64,000 nucleotides of DNA from Cupriavidus metallidurans CH34 (GCF_000196015.1 NC_007974.2:2356001-2420000); one strand, 5' to 3'. Positions 36,642 to 46,337 are shown, counted from the stretch's first letter. The notes: a model not told the origin generated them from the letters alone. Program-made: numbers and translations.

Positions 36642-36977
36642 ATGCTACAAGCCAGTGAAATCCAGACACGTTTTTCGCATCTGCAGCGCACGGTCAGCGA
36701 GACATCGAAGACCATCCACGCCGATTCGGCGATTCCCAAGGACTTGATGAGCTGCATGGACGAGCTCGACAAGGAATGCAAGTCCGCGAAGAAGATCATG
36801 TCGTCCCGCAACGAGGGCCGCATCCGTCAGTGCGTCGATGATCTCGAACGGATGGGCGATCGCGCTGAACGCGTTTGCCACGATACCGACGGCCTCCACC
36901 ATCGGGTCATGGATGCAGTCAGCGCCATGCACCTCGAGCTTGCCGACCTGAAGCGCGACATGCACGAAATGCACTGA
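36642..36977 (+). CDS. Small coiled-coil hypothetical protein (111 aa)
   Basis: Unrecognised soluble protein, mostly charged alpha-helix, with heptad-like stretches (RVMDAVSAMHLELADLKRDM near the C-terminus) and several cysteines and histidines. It ends DMHEMH. A strong purine-rich ribosome site (AAGAAGGGGG) precedes ATG 36642, so longer in-frame extensions are rejected. It lies alone between yddG and the penicillin-acylase gene. No function is proposed. Confidence 0.7.
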   Translation: MLQASEIQTRFSHLQRTVSETSKTIHADSAIPKDLMSCMDELDKECKSAKKIMSSRNEGRIRQCVDDLERMGDRAERVCHDTDGLHHRVMDAVSAMHLELADLKRDMHEMH

Positions 36978-37020
36978 GCCGCAAACGGCCGGGACCTGGC
37001 CTGATCAGGTAAGGCCCCGC

Positions 37021-37061
37021 AAAGAGAAAAGGGCCGAGCCCTGCAATGCAGGACTCGGCCC
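37021..37061 (-). terminator. Intrinsic terminator of the acylase gene
   Basis: Long GC-rich stem (GGGCCGAG at 37031-37038 against CTCGGCCC at 37054-37061, with further internal pairing) followed on the minus strand by TTTTCTCTTT. It lies 36 bases after the acylase stop and may also end the small plus-strand gene at 36977. Confidence 0.75.
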
Positions 37062-37096
37062 CAGTCAGGCCACCCGGCAGGCCGTGCCACGATCCA

Positions 37097-39535
37097 TCAC
37101 TGCGGCACCAGTTCCAGCCTCTCCTTGCTTTCCTTCTCCACCGCCTTGCGCGAGTACAGCAGCGGGAAATACTCGCCCTTCGCCCACAGCGGCGCCAGAT
37201 CGCGATAGTGCGGATTGGCCGGGTTGCCCGACTGGCCCGGTGTGTTCACCACGCGCGACGCATCCCAGTTGCCGACATCGACCACCATGCGGAACGACGC
37301 GCCTGCAGTGAGCTGGAAGTCGTTATTGCGATAGCTCGTATTCATCGGCGTGAACGATGACCCGCCGATCGGCCCCGCATTCACGTCGAACTGCTGGCGC
37401 TGCTGCGCGTCGAGGATCGCGTGCAGCGGATGCTCGAACACCGCCGTGTGAAGCTTGCCCCATTGCCACGTCTTCGGGTCAGGGCCCAGCCTCTTCTCGA
37501 CTTCGACCATGGCCGACTTCAGCGAGGCCAGCATGACGTCGTTGCGCTTCTCGACGCTCATCCAGCTGTCGGGCCGCTCCAGCACGGCGATCACGCGGCT
37601 CGGATCGCCCGCGCCAATCAGCCGCGCAGCCTCCGGCGCGAGCGCGGCCCGCACCACCGCAGTACGCAGATGCTTGCTGAACCAGACCTCGAACAGCGCG
37701 GCGGGCGCGCTGTCGGCACGCTCGTTGCCATCCCAGCCGCGCAGCAGATCCAGCCCGCGCTGAATCTGCGCATCGCTGCTGGCGAGCGGCTTGAGCAACG
37801 TCACCATCCGCTGCGCGGGCAATGACACCGTGTCGTTCTGCCATGCCATCGAGTCCTCCACCGAACTGCGCGGATTGGCCGACACCAGCGCCCTGAGCCG
37901 ACGTGCGCGCGAGCTTTCGGCCCATTCGTAGCCGACGCCGAGCTTGGCTGCCGGGTGATTGGGCGGGATCGTGTTCTCGTTGGCAGTGACCACGAATCCC
38001 GGCGCCGGATTAAACGCCCACGGCAGTTCGTCCATGTTGCGATAGCCGGCCCATTCGTAGCGTCCGTCCCCGGGCACCGGCATCAGGCCATCCCAGTTCG
38101 GCCGATTGACGGTCAACCCGCCCGGGAGCCAGCCGATGTTGCCGAAGCGGTCCGCATAGACCTGGTTCTCGCCAGGAGCGCCCCAGCGGTTCATCGCCGC
38201 GCGGAACTGATCCCAGTTCTGGGCACGCATGTAATCCATCGACCCGAAATACGGTGCCATGCCAAGGTCAAGCCATGCCGCGCGCAGGGCCCAGGCGCGG
38301 TTGTTCTTCGAGTCGGCATAGAGCACCGGGCCGTGGCGCGTGAAGTCGATCGTGACCTTGCGTGGCGTCGCCTCGCCACGCACTGAGATCTGCTCGGTCA
38401 CCGTCTCCATCGGCTCCCAGCGGCCCTTGTACTTGTATTCGTGCGGCTGGGCGGGATCGGTCTCATAGGCATAGAGGTCTTCCTGGTCCATGTAGAACCG
38501 CGTCAGGCCGAAAGCAATCGTGCCGTTGTGACCGATGGAGATACCGGGCAGGAACGGCTCGCCCGCGCCGATTACTGACAGGCCCGGCGCGTTCAGGTGG
38601 GAGATATAGCGCAGGCTCGGCGCACCGTGCGCTCGATGCGGATCGTTGGCCAGGATCGGTCGCCCCGTGGCGGTGCGGCTGCCCGCGATCACCCAGTTGT
38701 TCGACCCCAGGCTGCGTGCGGTATCGCTCGACGCATCGACCGTCGCATAAAGCTGGTCCACCGGGATGTTCTCGGCACGCGTGCCCGATTGCCACACGTC
38801 CTTCGGGAAGCGCGGCGCGGCCGTGGCAAGCTCATACGCCTTGCGCAACTCGGCAGCGGGGACCGTGCACGGGTCGAGCCCGTCTGGCACCTTCGGCTCG
38901 ATCTGCGGATCGAGTTCGCGGCGAACCCAGTCCGCCCGTACCGCGTTCGGCTTCGCGTAGCAGAAGATCTGCGCCCGGTCGATCTCGCCAGTGAGGTTCA
39001 ACGTCAGCCCGTGATGACGGATACGCACGATATCCTCGGCACGCCAGCGCGACGGCTTGTAGTTGATCAGCTTGAACTCGGGAGGCAGCAGTTCCGGATG
39101 GGCCTCGGTCTGCGCGATGTACGCATTGACGCCCGCCACGAAGGCCTCGGCCACACGCTTGGCATCCGATCCGTAGGCCAGCCATTCGCGGTACATATCG
39201 CCACGGAACAACACGGCGCGCGCCATGCGATCGCCTTCCACATAGGCCGGACCGAAGTCTTTCGCCATTTCGCCCAGCCCACGCTTGCGCCACAGATCGA
39301 TCTGGAACAGCCGGTCCCGCGCGGCCACGAAGCCTTGCACGAAGAACGCGTCATAGAGCGTGTTGGCGTAGATATGCGGCACGCCCCAGCGGTCGATCAA
39401 TACCGTTGCAGGCTTTTCCAGTCCGGGGACGGCGAACTTGTCCGGGCCGGCCGCCAGCGCGGGGGCGGTGGATGCGGCGGCAAGCCATGCCGCGGCGACG
39501 GCGGTGCGCCGCAGGGAACGGGTCGGGCGAAACAT
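37097..39535 (-). CDS. Penicillin acylase family N-terminal-nucleophile hydrolase
   Basis: Exported amidase (812 aa) with a signal peptide (residues 1-29, ending ALAAG). Like other members it should self-cleave into alpha and beta chains at G277/S278 in SLGSNNWVIAG, making Ser278 the N-terminal nucleophile; the alpha-chain residues about 30-250 include DRWGVPHIYA. NDPHRAHGAP follows in the beta chain. Substrates of the family are acyl-amides such as N-acyl-homoserine lactones or penicillins; quorum-quenching AHL acylase is a reasonable possibility. It is monocistronic, with its own terminator. Confidence 0.88.
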   Translation of the reverse strand: MFRPTRSLRRTAVAAAWLAAASTAPALAAGPDKFAVPGLEKPATVLIDRWGVPHIYANTLYDAFFVQGFVAARDRLFQIDLWRKRGLGEMAKDFGPAYVEGDRMARAVLFRGDMYREWLAYGSDAKRVAEAFVAGVNAYIAQTEAHPELLPPEFKLINYKPSRWRAEDIVRIRHHGLTLNLTGEIDRAQIFCYAKPNAVRADWVRRELDPQIEPKVPDGLDPCTVPAAELRKAYELATAAPRFPKDVWQSGTRAENIPVDQLYATVDASSDTARSLGSNNWVIAGSRTATGRPILANDPHRAHGAPSLRYISHLNAPGLSVIGAGEPFLPGISIGHNGTIAFGLTRFYMDQEDLYAYETDPAQPHEYKYKGRWEPMETVTEQISVRGEATPRKVTIDFTRHGPVLYADSKNNRAWALRAAWLDLGMAPYFGSMDYMRAQNWDQFRAAMNRWGAPGENQVYADRFGNIGWLPGGLTVNRPNWDGLMPVPGDGRYEWAGYRNMDELPWAFNPAPGFVVTANENTIPPNHPAAKLGVGYEWAESSRARRLRALVSANPRSSVEDSMAWQNDTVSLPAQRMVTLLKPLASSDAQIQRGLDLLRGWDGNERADSAPAALFEVWFSKHLRTAVVRAALAPEAARLIGAGDPSRVIAVLERPDSWMSVEKRNDVMLASLKSAMVEVEKRLGPDPKTWQWGKLHTAVFEHPLHAILDAQQRQQFDVNAGPIGGSSFTPMNTSYRNNDFQLTAGASFRMVVDVGNWDASRVVNTPGQSGNPANPHYRDLAPLWAKGEYFPLLYSRKAVEKESKERLELVPQ

Positions 39536-39662
39536 CGGATCTCCTCGTCGGATGCAGACCTGCGAGGATAGCGGAATGTGTCGCTGCCGGCGACGCTGCG
39601 CCGCCGCAAATCATGTCGTCCGCGATGGCTTCCACGGCGTCAACGACGTAACATCGACGACA

Positions 39663-41264
39663 TCAGTACACGTCGCGGCGATAACTGCCTGCTTCGGTCA
39701 GTCGCTGTAGTGTGGACTCACCGAGGATGCGCAGGAGCGCGTCCTGCACGCCAGCGGCCATGCCCTGCAGGCTGCCGCAAACGTAGATCGACGCACCCTG
39801 CTCCACCCACGCAGCGATCGTCGCAGCCTGCGCGGACACGGCGTCTTGGACGTAGCGCGGCATCGCGCCATCACGCGACCATGCATGGTCGACCCGCTGC
39901 AGCACGCCCTGCGATAACCACGCCTGGAATTCCTCTGCGTGGAAGTTATCGTGCGCAGCGGAGCGCTCGCCGAACAGCAGCCAGTTGCGGTGATGGCCCG
40001 CCTCCGCGCGCGCCTTGATCACGGCACGCAGGCCCGCAAGGCCAGTACCGTTGCCGATCAGGATCAGCGGCCGCCCGTCTTCGGGCGGATGGAAGCTGCG
40101 ATTGGTGCGGACGCGCAGCGCGATCGACGCGCCCTCGCGCGCGAATTCTGTCAGCCAGCCAGAGGCGAGACCAAGCCGCCCATCGGCATGACGGGTCTGA
40201 CGTACCAGCAATTCCAGCCGGCCATCGGCGGGCAACGATGCGATCGAGTACTCGCGGTGCGGCAGCGCGGGCAACGCGTCGACCAGTCGCTGGGGCGTGA
40301 ATCCGGTCAATATATCCAGCTGGCTATCCGGCAGCAGCAGCCGCGTGGCCAACGCCTCGGACAAGGTCATCGGACGACTGTCGCAGCGAACCGGCGCGGT
40401 TCCGTCGAGCGACAGGCGAGCCAGCAACCGGTCTACGACGTCAGGCGGCTGGCATGGGCCAATCTCGGCAATATCGCCGGCGCGCCATGCCAGTTGCGAC
40501 GCGTCCTCGGGCTCGAGCGCCAGATGAAAGGCAGCCTCGCCCTGGCTGCCCGGATTGAGCAGCCTGCGCTCCACCAGCCGCCAGCGGCCATAGCGCGGGC
40601 GTTCCCAGTCCGCGATTTCCGCACCGCCGCTCAACGCGGACAAGTGGTTCTGCCAGTGGCGCAACGCGCCGGGGTCGCCGTTGTCGACCTCGACCCTATC
40701 GAACAATGGCTGTGCATGATGGCTCTCCAGCCACCCCGACAGCGCGCGACCGAACGCGCAGAAGTGCGCGTAGCTGCTATCGCCCAGCGCAAGGACGCCA
40801 TAGCGCAACTGGCGCAGCGCATCGGGCGTGGTGCCGGCCAGCAAGCGGCGCGCGAACCCCGACGCCATGTCGGGCGCATCGCCCTCACCCGTGGTGCTGA
40901 CCAGGAACAGGGCCTGATCGCACGCAGCCAGACGCGCACCATCGAGTTCGGCAAAGGACACGAGTTGCACCGGGCGACCCGCGCCTTGCAACGCGCGGGC
41001 CGTTTGCACGGCGAGCTGTTCGGCAAAGCCGGTCTGGCTTGCGTAGGCGACGAGCGTCGGATGCGCGTCTTCGGTCGCGTCATCACTTGCGACATTGGCA
41101 AGCGCGGCACGGGCGGCACGGTGGCGGCGATGTCCGTCGAGCACGCCCCAGCAGAAGCCAACGTACGCGATGACCACGCCGGCTGCCATGGCATCGCGAC
41201 CGTGCGCGAGCACGGACAGCGCCACACCGGCGACAAGCATTGCCCACGGTAGAAGACGCATCAT
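39663..41264 (-). CDS. Membrane-anchored flavodoxin/FAD/NAD(P)H reductase (CysJ-like)
   Basis: A 533-residue diflavin reductase. Two N-terminal hydrophobic segments (about 3-42) anchor it; a flavodoxin domain follows (about 68-205, with ASQTGFAEQLA and STTGEGDAPD as FMN loops), then an FAD-binding region (REYSIAS, about 335-341) and an NAD(P)H-binding domain (ILIGNGTGLAGLRAV, then VYVCGS-like IYVCGSLQGMAAGVQ). Related genes are often fused to a PepSY domain; here PepSY is a separate gene at the other end of the operon. The start overlaps the ApbE stop by 4 bases. It probably feeds electrons across the membrane to the flavinylated partner. Confidence 0.85.
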   Translation of the reverse strand: MMRLLPWAMLVAGVALSVLAHGRDAMAAGVVIAYVGFCWGVLDGHRRHRAARAALANVASDDATEDAHPTLVAYASQTGFAEQLAVQTARALQGAGRPVQLVSFAELDGARLAACDQALFLVSTTGEGDAPDMASGFARRLLAGTTPDALRQLRYGVLALGDSSYAHFCAFGRALSGWLESHHAQPLFDRVEVDNGDPGALRHWQNHLSALSGGAEIADWERPRYGRWRLVERRLLNPGSQGEAAFHLALEPEDASQLAWRAGDIAEIGPCQPPDVVDRLLARLSLDGTAPVRCDSRPMTLSEALATRLLLPDSQLDILTGFTPQRLVDALPALPHREYSIASLPADGRLELLVRQTRHADGRLGLASGWLTEFAREGASIALRVRTNRSFHPPEDGRPLILIGNGTGLAGLRAVIKARAEAGHHRNWLLFGERSAAHDNFHAEEFQAWLSQGVLQRVDHAWSRDGAMPRYVQDAVSAQAATIAAWVEQGASIYVCGSLQGMAAGVQDALLRILGESTLQRLTEAGSYRRDVY

Positions 41265-42274
41265 GTTTGCATCGCGGCGAACGCCGGGGTGACCCGCTCA
41301 TCGAAGCCGTGCGGCGTGCGCACCAGGAAGCGGGCAGCCAGGCCCTGGCGCGTGGCGAAGGTGATGCCGGCTTCTGGCCCGAGCACGGTCAGTGCGGTGG
41401 ACAACGCGTCGGCCATCATGCATTCGCGATGGAGCACCGTGACGGACGCCAACGCATGCGCGGCCGGGTAGCCGGTGCGTGGATCAATCGTATGCGCGTA
41501 CCGCCGCCCATCGTGTTCGAAGTAGCGGCGGTAGTCGCCCGACGTGGCGATCGACAGGCCGAGCAACGCCACCAGCGTACGTCTGATCCCGCCCGCAGCA
41601 GTGGCAGATGCCGAGGGGGACTCCAGTTCGATCCACCACGGCATCCCATCGGGCTTCAGCCCCTGGCCGCGCAACTCGCCGCCGATCTCGACCAGATGAT
41701 GCGGCACGCCCTGGGCCAGGAGATAGCGCGATACCGCATCGACGGCAAACCCCTTCGCGATCGCGCAGAAATCGAGTGACAGTCCGCCCGGCTGGCGCGC
41801 GCGACGCGCCGATGGGTCGATCTCGATCCGTTGCCAGCCGCAATGCTGGCGCGCCCGTGCCACGTCATCGGCGGTAGGCGCGGTGTGCCGTTTGCCAGCC
41901 GGGCCGAAGCCCCAGAGATCGACGAGCGGGCCGGCACTGGGATCGTAGGCGCCACCGCTGTCGCGCGCGGTGTCCAGCGCCGCCTGCAGGACCGTGAAGC
42001 AATCCTCGGGCAGCGTGACCCAAGCACTGGCGTCGGCCCGATTGAAACGGCTCAGGTCCGATATCTCGGACCAGTTGCTCATCTGCGCGATAACCTCGTC
42101 GAGCACCGCGCGGATGCCTGCCTCCAGGCCGCCGCCGTCCTGCCCGCGCGCCAGCACGGCGCGGACAGCCCAGGTCGTCCCCATCGTCTCGCCCGTCCAT
42201 TGCGCGATCGAGCCTTGCGGCTCGCGAACGGGCGGGGGCAGGTCCAGCGTGGCGGGGATAAGAACGCGATTCAT
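41261..42274 (-). CDS. apbE: FAD:protein FMN transferase
   Basis: ApbE family (337 aa): transfers FMN from FAD to a threonine or serine of an exported protein. Recognisable parts are GGAYDPSAGPLVDLWGFG (about 95-112), the LDFCAIAKGFAVD helix (about 150-162), VEIGGELR and AHTIDPRTGYP, plus ATSGDYRR and the metal-binding ADALSTALTVLG near the C-terminus. No signal peptide is evident, which would leave it cytoplasmic unless the start is elsewhere; ApbE proteins are usually periplasmic. Its likely target is the DUF2271 protein of the same operon, which has a DxxSGAT motif. Confidence 0.92.
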   Translation of the reverse strand: MNRVLIPATLDLPPPVREPQGSIAQWTGETMGTTWAVRAVLARGQDGGGLEAGIRAVLDEVIAQMSNWSEISDLSRFNRADASAWVTLPEDCFTVLQAALDTARDSGGAYDPSAGPLVDLWGFGPAGKRHTAPTADDVARARQHCGWQRIEIDPSARRARQPGGLSLDFCAIAKGFAVDAVSRYLLAQGVPHHLVEIGGELRGQGLKPDGMPWWIELESPSASATAAGGIRRTLVALLGLSIATSGDYRRYFEHDGRRYAHTIDPRTGYPAAHALASVTVLHRECMMADALSTALTVLGPEAGITFATRQGLAARFLVRTPHGFDERVTPAFAAMQT

Positions 42275-42296
42275 CGGCGATTTCGTAGCGGCCGTC

Positions 42297-43130
42297 TTAC
42301 TGCGGCAGCACTTCCACCGTCACCGCGTAGGTAACGCGGCGAGCCGTGGCGGGCTTGACCGATGTCTTCTGGTCGCGCAGTTCGGCTTCCATCCAGTACA
42401 TGCCGGCAGCTGGCCACTTCACCGAGAACTTGCCGTCGGCGTCGGTGGTCGTGTCGAACTCGTTGAGACGATCGCGATAACGAACGCCGCCCGGCACCAC
42501 GGAAACCGTCTGGTTGGCGGCCGGCTTGCCGTCGAGCAGAAGACGGAAGCTGGCCGTCTCGCCTGCGGCGAGGTCGTTCGGATGGGTGATCGGCGCCAGC
42601 TCCAGGCCACGTCCGGTGGTCGTCAATGCCTGCTTCGACGGCTTGCCGCTGGTGACATACGATTCCACGCGGCTGGCCATCTCGGTCACTTGCAGTTCCT
42701 GCGCATTGGCGGGGACGTTCGCGGCCAGGGCATCGGCAGCGCCGCGCCAGCGCTTGGTCTGCCCGTTCTCCTTCCAGCTCGCGACCAGGCCCTGGTTGAC
42801 CACGGCGATGCGGTACGTGCCCGGCTGCGCCAGCGGCACGTCGAACGTGCTGCGGTACTTGCCGGTCGACGCATTCTCGGGCTTCACCGCCGCGCCATCG
42901 GGGCCGGTGACCACGAGGTTGTCCAGACGCATCGGCATGTGTTCGAAGTAGAACAGGTCGTTGGACACCGCGGCGTCCACGGTCACCCACTGGCTGCCGC
43001 CGGACAGCACGGTGGTGGACGGCAGCAACCACTGGCGGTGGGCATGAGCGGCCAACGGCGCCAGCGCAGCAAGCGCGAGGGCTGCTACGCGGGTGGAAAG
43101 TCGGGTGGAGAAGCGGGCAGGCTTGTTCAT
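42297..43130 (-). CDS. DUF4198 family periplasmic protein
   Basis: Exported protein of 277 residues with a signal peptide (about residues 1-30, ending AHA). It has beta-rich Ig-like composition with the family's N-terminal HRQWLLPST and a C-terminal VKWPAAGMYWMEAEL strand pair. DUF4198 proteins are often found near metal-uptake and PepSY genes and are thought to act in periplasmic metal or substrate handling; the mechanism is not established. Gap of 51 bases to DUF2271 and 22 to apbE. Confidence 0.85.
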   Translation of the reverse strand: MNKPARFSTRLSTRVAALALAALAPLAAHAHRQWLLPSTTVLSGGSQWVTVDAAVSNDLFYFEHMPMRLDNLVVTGPDGAAVKPENASTGKYRSTFDVPLAQPGTYRIAVVNQGLVASWKENGQTKRWRGAADALAANVPANAQELQVTEMASRVESYVTSGKPSKQALTTTGRGLELAPITHPNDLAAGETASFRLLLDGKPAANQTVSVVPGGVRYRDRLNEFDTTTDADGKFSVKWPAAGMYWMEAELRDQKTSVKPATARRVTYAVTVEVLPQ

Positions 43131-43181
43131 CGTCAGGCTCCGGTCAGATCAGTTCAATGCGTTTGCGGTGATTGGCGCGGC

Positions 43182-43703
43182 TCACGGCTTCAGGTCGACA
43201 GATACGCCGCCGAGCTCATGCTCGCCCTTGGCGCCCGCGCTTTGCGCGGCCTTGGGCGGCCATGCGAACGGCACACGCACGAGTTCGCGTCCGCCCACTT
43301 CGCGCGCGGCTTCCACCACGAGCTGGTAATCGCCGGCAGGCAGCTTGCCCAGCGGCGCCTTGCCATCGCTGAACGTCAGCGCGTGCTCGCCGGGAGCGCG
43401 CGTGGCACCCGATACGCCATCGGCCGGAAGCTGCATGTCGCGGCCGGTCTTGCGCCACCACTGGCGCATGTCCTTGAGCCACTTCGTGCCCTGGCTTTCC
43501 TTGTTCTTCGCGTCGTACCAGACCGCCAGCGTCGTCACCGGGCTCTGGTCGGCACGCTCGATCCACATGGATACGTAGGGGCGGTGGTACTCGGCCACGT
43601 TCAGGCGGGGAATCTCCACCTTGACGTTCATGTCGGCGGCCATGGCGGGTGCCAGCGGCGCTGCGGCAAGGCCGGTTACGGTGACGGTCAGGAGTCGGCG
43701 CAT
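43182..43703 (-). CDS. DUF2271 family periplasmic protein with putative flavinylation site
   Basis: Exported 173-residue protein with signal peptide (1-22, ending AMA). The DUF2271 core starts VEIPRLNVAEYHRPYVSMWIE. Residues 95-101 read D-G-V-S-G-A-T, matching the ApbE target motif DxxSGA(T/S), so Thr101 is predicted to carry covalent FMN. With apbE, a PepSY protein and a diflavin reductase in the operon, it is the best candidate for the periplasmic flavin electron carrier. The C-terminal half has a LPAGDYQLVVEAAREVGG beta-structure typical of the family. Confidence 0.85.
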   Translation of the reverse strand: MRRLLTVTVTGLAAAPLAPAMAADMNVKVEIPRLNVAEYHRPYVSMWIERADQSPVTTLAVWYDAKNKESQGTKWLKDMRQWWRKTGRDMQLPADGVSGATRAPGEHALTFSDGKAPLGKLPAGDYQLVVEAAREVGGRELVRVPFAWPPKAAQSAGAKGEHELGGVSVDLKP

Positions 43704-43730
43704 GTCGAAACTACCTTTCTCGGTTGCGAA

Positions 43731-44402
43731 TCAGTGAATGAACAGGATGGCCAGCAGCAGCGGCACAACGAGGCCCGCGCCCACCAGCGGCCAGGTGGCC
43801 ATGCGGCCCCCGGCATGAAGCTTGAGCAGGAACAGCCCGGTGACGCTGAAGATCAGGCAGGCCAGGGCGAATATGTCGATGAACCAGCTCCATGCATGGC
43901 CCGTGTTGCGGCCCTTGTGCAGGTCGTTGAAGTAGGAAATCCAGCCCCGCGATGTCACTTCGTACTGGACCTCGCCGTCTTCGAGCGCAACGCTGAGCCA
44001 GGCATCGCCGCCGGGGCGTGGCAGGCCAACGTAGATCTCGTCGGCGGACCATTCTGCCTCGCGTCCTGCCGCCTCGATATCCATCGTCTTCGACAGCCAG
44101 TCAGCCAGCACGCGCGGCACCGGTCCCTTCTGGTCTTTCTGGTCCTTCTGGTTTCCCGCCAATGCGTTCGCGGGCGCGGCGCGCTTCAGCGCATCCAGCA
44201 GTTCACGCGGCGCGGTCTCGTGGCGCGTGACGACCGAAGGCGAGGCCTCGATCTGCCCCGCGTGATTGAGCGTGAATCCCGTGACGGCGAACATCAGCAT
44301 CCCGATCAGGCAGATCGCGGAACTGATCCAGTGCCACTGGTGAAGATGCTTGAGCCAGAAGGCGCGGCGCTGCTGGCTGGAAGCTGGCGTGGATTCGGTC
44401 AT
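43731..44402 (-). CDS. PepSY-associated membrane protein
   Basis: Membrane protein of 223 residues with an N-terminal helix (about 27-48, WHWISSAICLIGMLMFAVTGF), a periplasmic PepSY-like domain (about 55-160), and two C-terminal helices (about 167-223). His and Trp residues at the helix starts (LKHLHQWHW; FNDLHKGRNTGHAWSW) are the type that ligate haem in PepSY/TM ferric reductases. Proposed to pass electrons between the cytoplasmic reductase and periplasmic DUF2271. ATG 44402 is used; a TTG six codons upstream is in frame. First gene after the candidate Fur box. Confidence 0.85.
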   Translation of the reverse strand: MTESTPASSQQRRAFWLKHLHQWHWISSAICLIGMLMFAVTGFTLNHAGQIEASPSVVTRHETAPRELLDALKRAAPANALAGNQKDQKDQKGPVPRVLADWLSKTMDIEAAGREAEWSADEIYVGLPRPGGDAWLSVALEDGEVQYEVTSRGWISYFNDLHKGRNTGHAWSWFIDIFALACLIFSVTGLFLLKLHAGGRMATWPLVGAGLVVPLLLAILFIH

Positions 44403-44499
44403 CGGGGATGTTCTGGGCAAGCGTGCATGGCTGGCGGAGAGGCTGCCGCATCAGCGGCATGGCGAAGACGCCACACTCCCGCGGGAAAAACGAAGGAGA

Positions 44500-44518
44500 T
44501 GGTAATGGTTCTCATTTA
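44500..44518. promoter_or_regulatory. Candidate Fur box
   Basis: TGGTAATGGTTCTCATTTA matches the classical 19-base Fur consensus at about 12 of 19 positions with the core TAATG..TCATT intact. It lies in the 375-base region between the divergent PepSY operon and the MCP gene, 98 bases from the PepSY start. That region has no other supported gene; an open frame on the plus strand there is not called. Iron repression of the PepSY operon is inferred. Confidence 0.55.
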
Positions 44519-44777
44519 AAAGAACAACCATCTGAAAGGCTTCGGATCGGGCTCGTTGATTACGGTTCGTTACGCGGCACCCTCAAAACCTCTTGCAATG
44601 TGCTGCACGGCAGAAATCAAAGCGGCGCGCGCATCACTATTACCTATCAGTGGTATTTCCCGATCAAGTTTGACGATGACGCCGCCGTTATGGCCGGTCA
44701 GAGAGGACGCGCGAAGACAAACCATACAAAGACCCGAAAGCGCCCCAATCAACAACCGATGTGAACGGAGGATAAGG

Positions 44778-46337
44778 ATGTTGCATAACCTGAGCCTGAG
44801 AAAGAAGCTCATGCTGCCGCTGGTGCTGAGCTGGACCTGCCTGCTGGCCATCACGCTGTGGAATGCATGGCAAATGCGAGACCTGCGTCTGCGGGATCGA
44901 GAACTGACGCTGCAACAGGTCACGGACACGGCCAACTCGGTCGTGGCCGAGTACGAAGCCATGGCGCGCGCAGGCAAGCTGAGCGCCGAGGAAGCCCAGA
45001 AGCAGGCGCTCGACCGCGTGCGCGTGATGCGTTTTGGCGGCGATGGCTACTTCACCGTGATGAGGTCCGACGCTGTCGTTCTGATGCACGCGATCAAGCC
45101 CGAACTCGATGGCAAGAACATGTCGGAGATGAAGGACCCTAACGGCGTCTATCTGTTCCGCGATATCGCGCAGATCGGCAAGACCGCCGGCAAGGGCTTC
45201 CTTGAATACGCCTGGCCCAAGCCAGGGGCCGAGGCGCCGCAGCCCAAACTGAGCTATGTGCTGAACTTCAAGCCGTGGGACTGGAACTTCATCGCCGGTT
45301 TCTACATGGATGACATCCAGGCCGAGTTCCGCGCGTCGCTCTGGCAAGCGCTCGGCTGGCTGCTGGGCGTGGGCGCGCTGATGACCGTGGTGATGGTGCG
45401 CGTTTCCGCCAGTCTGCAGAAGCAGCTTGGCGGCGAACCATCGCTGACCTCGGAGATCGCCGCGCGCATCGCCGAAGGTGATCTTGCTTCGCACGTGAAC
45501 GTGGCGCCGAACGATCGGGAAAGCGTGCTGTTCAACATGCAGCAGATGCAGGGGCGGCTGACGGGTGCCATCGGCCAGATTCGCGGTTCGGCGGATGCGA
45601 TCGCAGGCGCCGCCAAGCAGATTGCGGCCGGCAATGTCGACCTGTCACGCCGCAGCGAGGAACAGGCCGCATCGCTTGAGCAGACCGCGGCCAGCATGGA
45701 AGAGCTGACCGGCACGGTTCGCCAGAGCGCTGACAACGCCCGCCAGGCGGCGCGGCTGGCCGAAGGCGCATCGGAGATCGCTGTACGCGGCGGAGCGATC
45801 GTGCACCAGGTGGTGGACACGATGGGCGAGATCAAGGCGGCGTCCAGCAAGGTGGTGGACATCATCGGCGTCATCGAGGGCATTGCATTCCAGACCAATA
45901 TCCTGGCGCTGAACGCGGCGGTGGAGGCCGCGCGCGCCGGCGAGCAGGGACGCGGCTTTGCGGTGGTGGCCGGCGAGGTGCGCAGCCTGGCCCAGCGTAG
46001 CGCCACGGCGGCCAAGGAGATCAAGGGATTGATCGACAACTCGGCGCAGCGTGTCGAGGACGGCTCAGTGCTGGTCGAAGACGCAGGCAAGGCGATGGGA
46101 GAAATCGTCGAGGCCGTGAAGCGCGTGACCGACCTGATGGGCGAAATGCGTGCGGCCACCGAAGAACAGACCGGCGGGATCGAGCAGGTCAACCAGGCCG
46201 TCTCACAGATGGACCAGATGGCGCAGCAGAATGCGGCGCTGGTGGAAGAGGCAACCGCCGCCGCGGCCTCGCTCGAGGATCAGGCTGATGCACTGCACCG
46301 CGCAGTCGGCCAGTTCAGGCTAGCGGGCGCGATTTAG
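44778..46337 (+). CDS. Methyl-accepting chemotaxis protein with Cache sensor
   Basis: Chemoreceptor of 519 residues. Transmembrane 1 (about 10-30), periplasmic single Cache-type domain (about 35-185; [19 protein letters not shown] and [16 protein letters not shown] are characteristic), transmembrane 2 (about 190-212), HAMP, and a signalling coiled coil with [20 protein letters not shown]. No CheR pentapeptide at the C-terminus (ends FRLAGAI). sCache domains usually bind small carboxylates. ATG 44778 has GGAGG-like AGGATAAGG just upstream. Adjacent to a Fur box and divergent from the PepSY operon. Confidence 0.92.
   Translation: MLHNLSLRKKLMLPLVLSWTCLLAITLWNAWQMRDLRLRDRELTLQQVTDTANSVVAEYEAMARAGKLSAEEAQKQALDRVRVMRFGGDGYFTVMRSDAVVLMHAIKPELDGKNMSEMKDPNGVYLFRDIAQIGKTAGKGFLEYAWPKPGAEAPQPKLSYVLNFKPWDWNFIAGFYMDDIQAEFRASLWQALGWLLGVGALMTVVMVRVSASLQKQLGGEPSLTSEIAARIAEGDLASHVNVAPNDRESVLFNMQQMQGRLTGAIGQIRGSADAIAGAAKQIAAGNVDLSRRSEEQAASLEQTAASMEELTGTVRQSADNARQAARLAEGASEIAVRGGAIVHQVVDTMGEIKAASSKVVDIIGVIEGIAFQTNILALNAAVEAARAGEQGRGFAVVAGEVRSLAQRSATAAKEIKGLIDNSAQRVEDGSVLVEDAGKAMGEIVEAVKRVTDLMGEMRAATEEQTGGIEQVNQAVSQMDQMAQQNAALVEEATAAAASLEDQADALHRAVGQFRLAGAI

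Noticed and set aside
41970..44519. 849-codon open frame on the plus strand across the apbE-PepSY operon
   Set aside because: It is antisense to five recognisable protein families on the minus strand, and has no ribosome site or recognisable domain. Long antisense frames are expected in GC-rich DNA.
44408..44764. 118-codon open frame on the plus strand in the Fur-box region
   Set aside because: It overlaps the start of PepSY and covers the promoter region of two divergent genes. No ribosome site.
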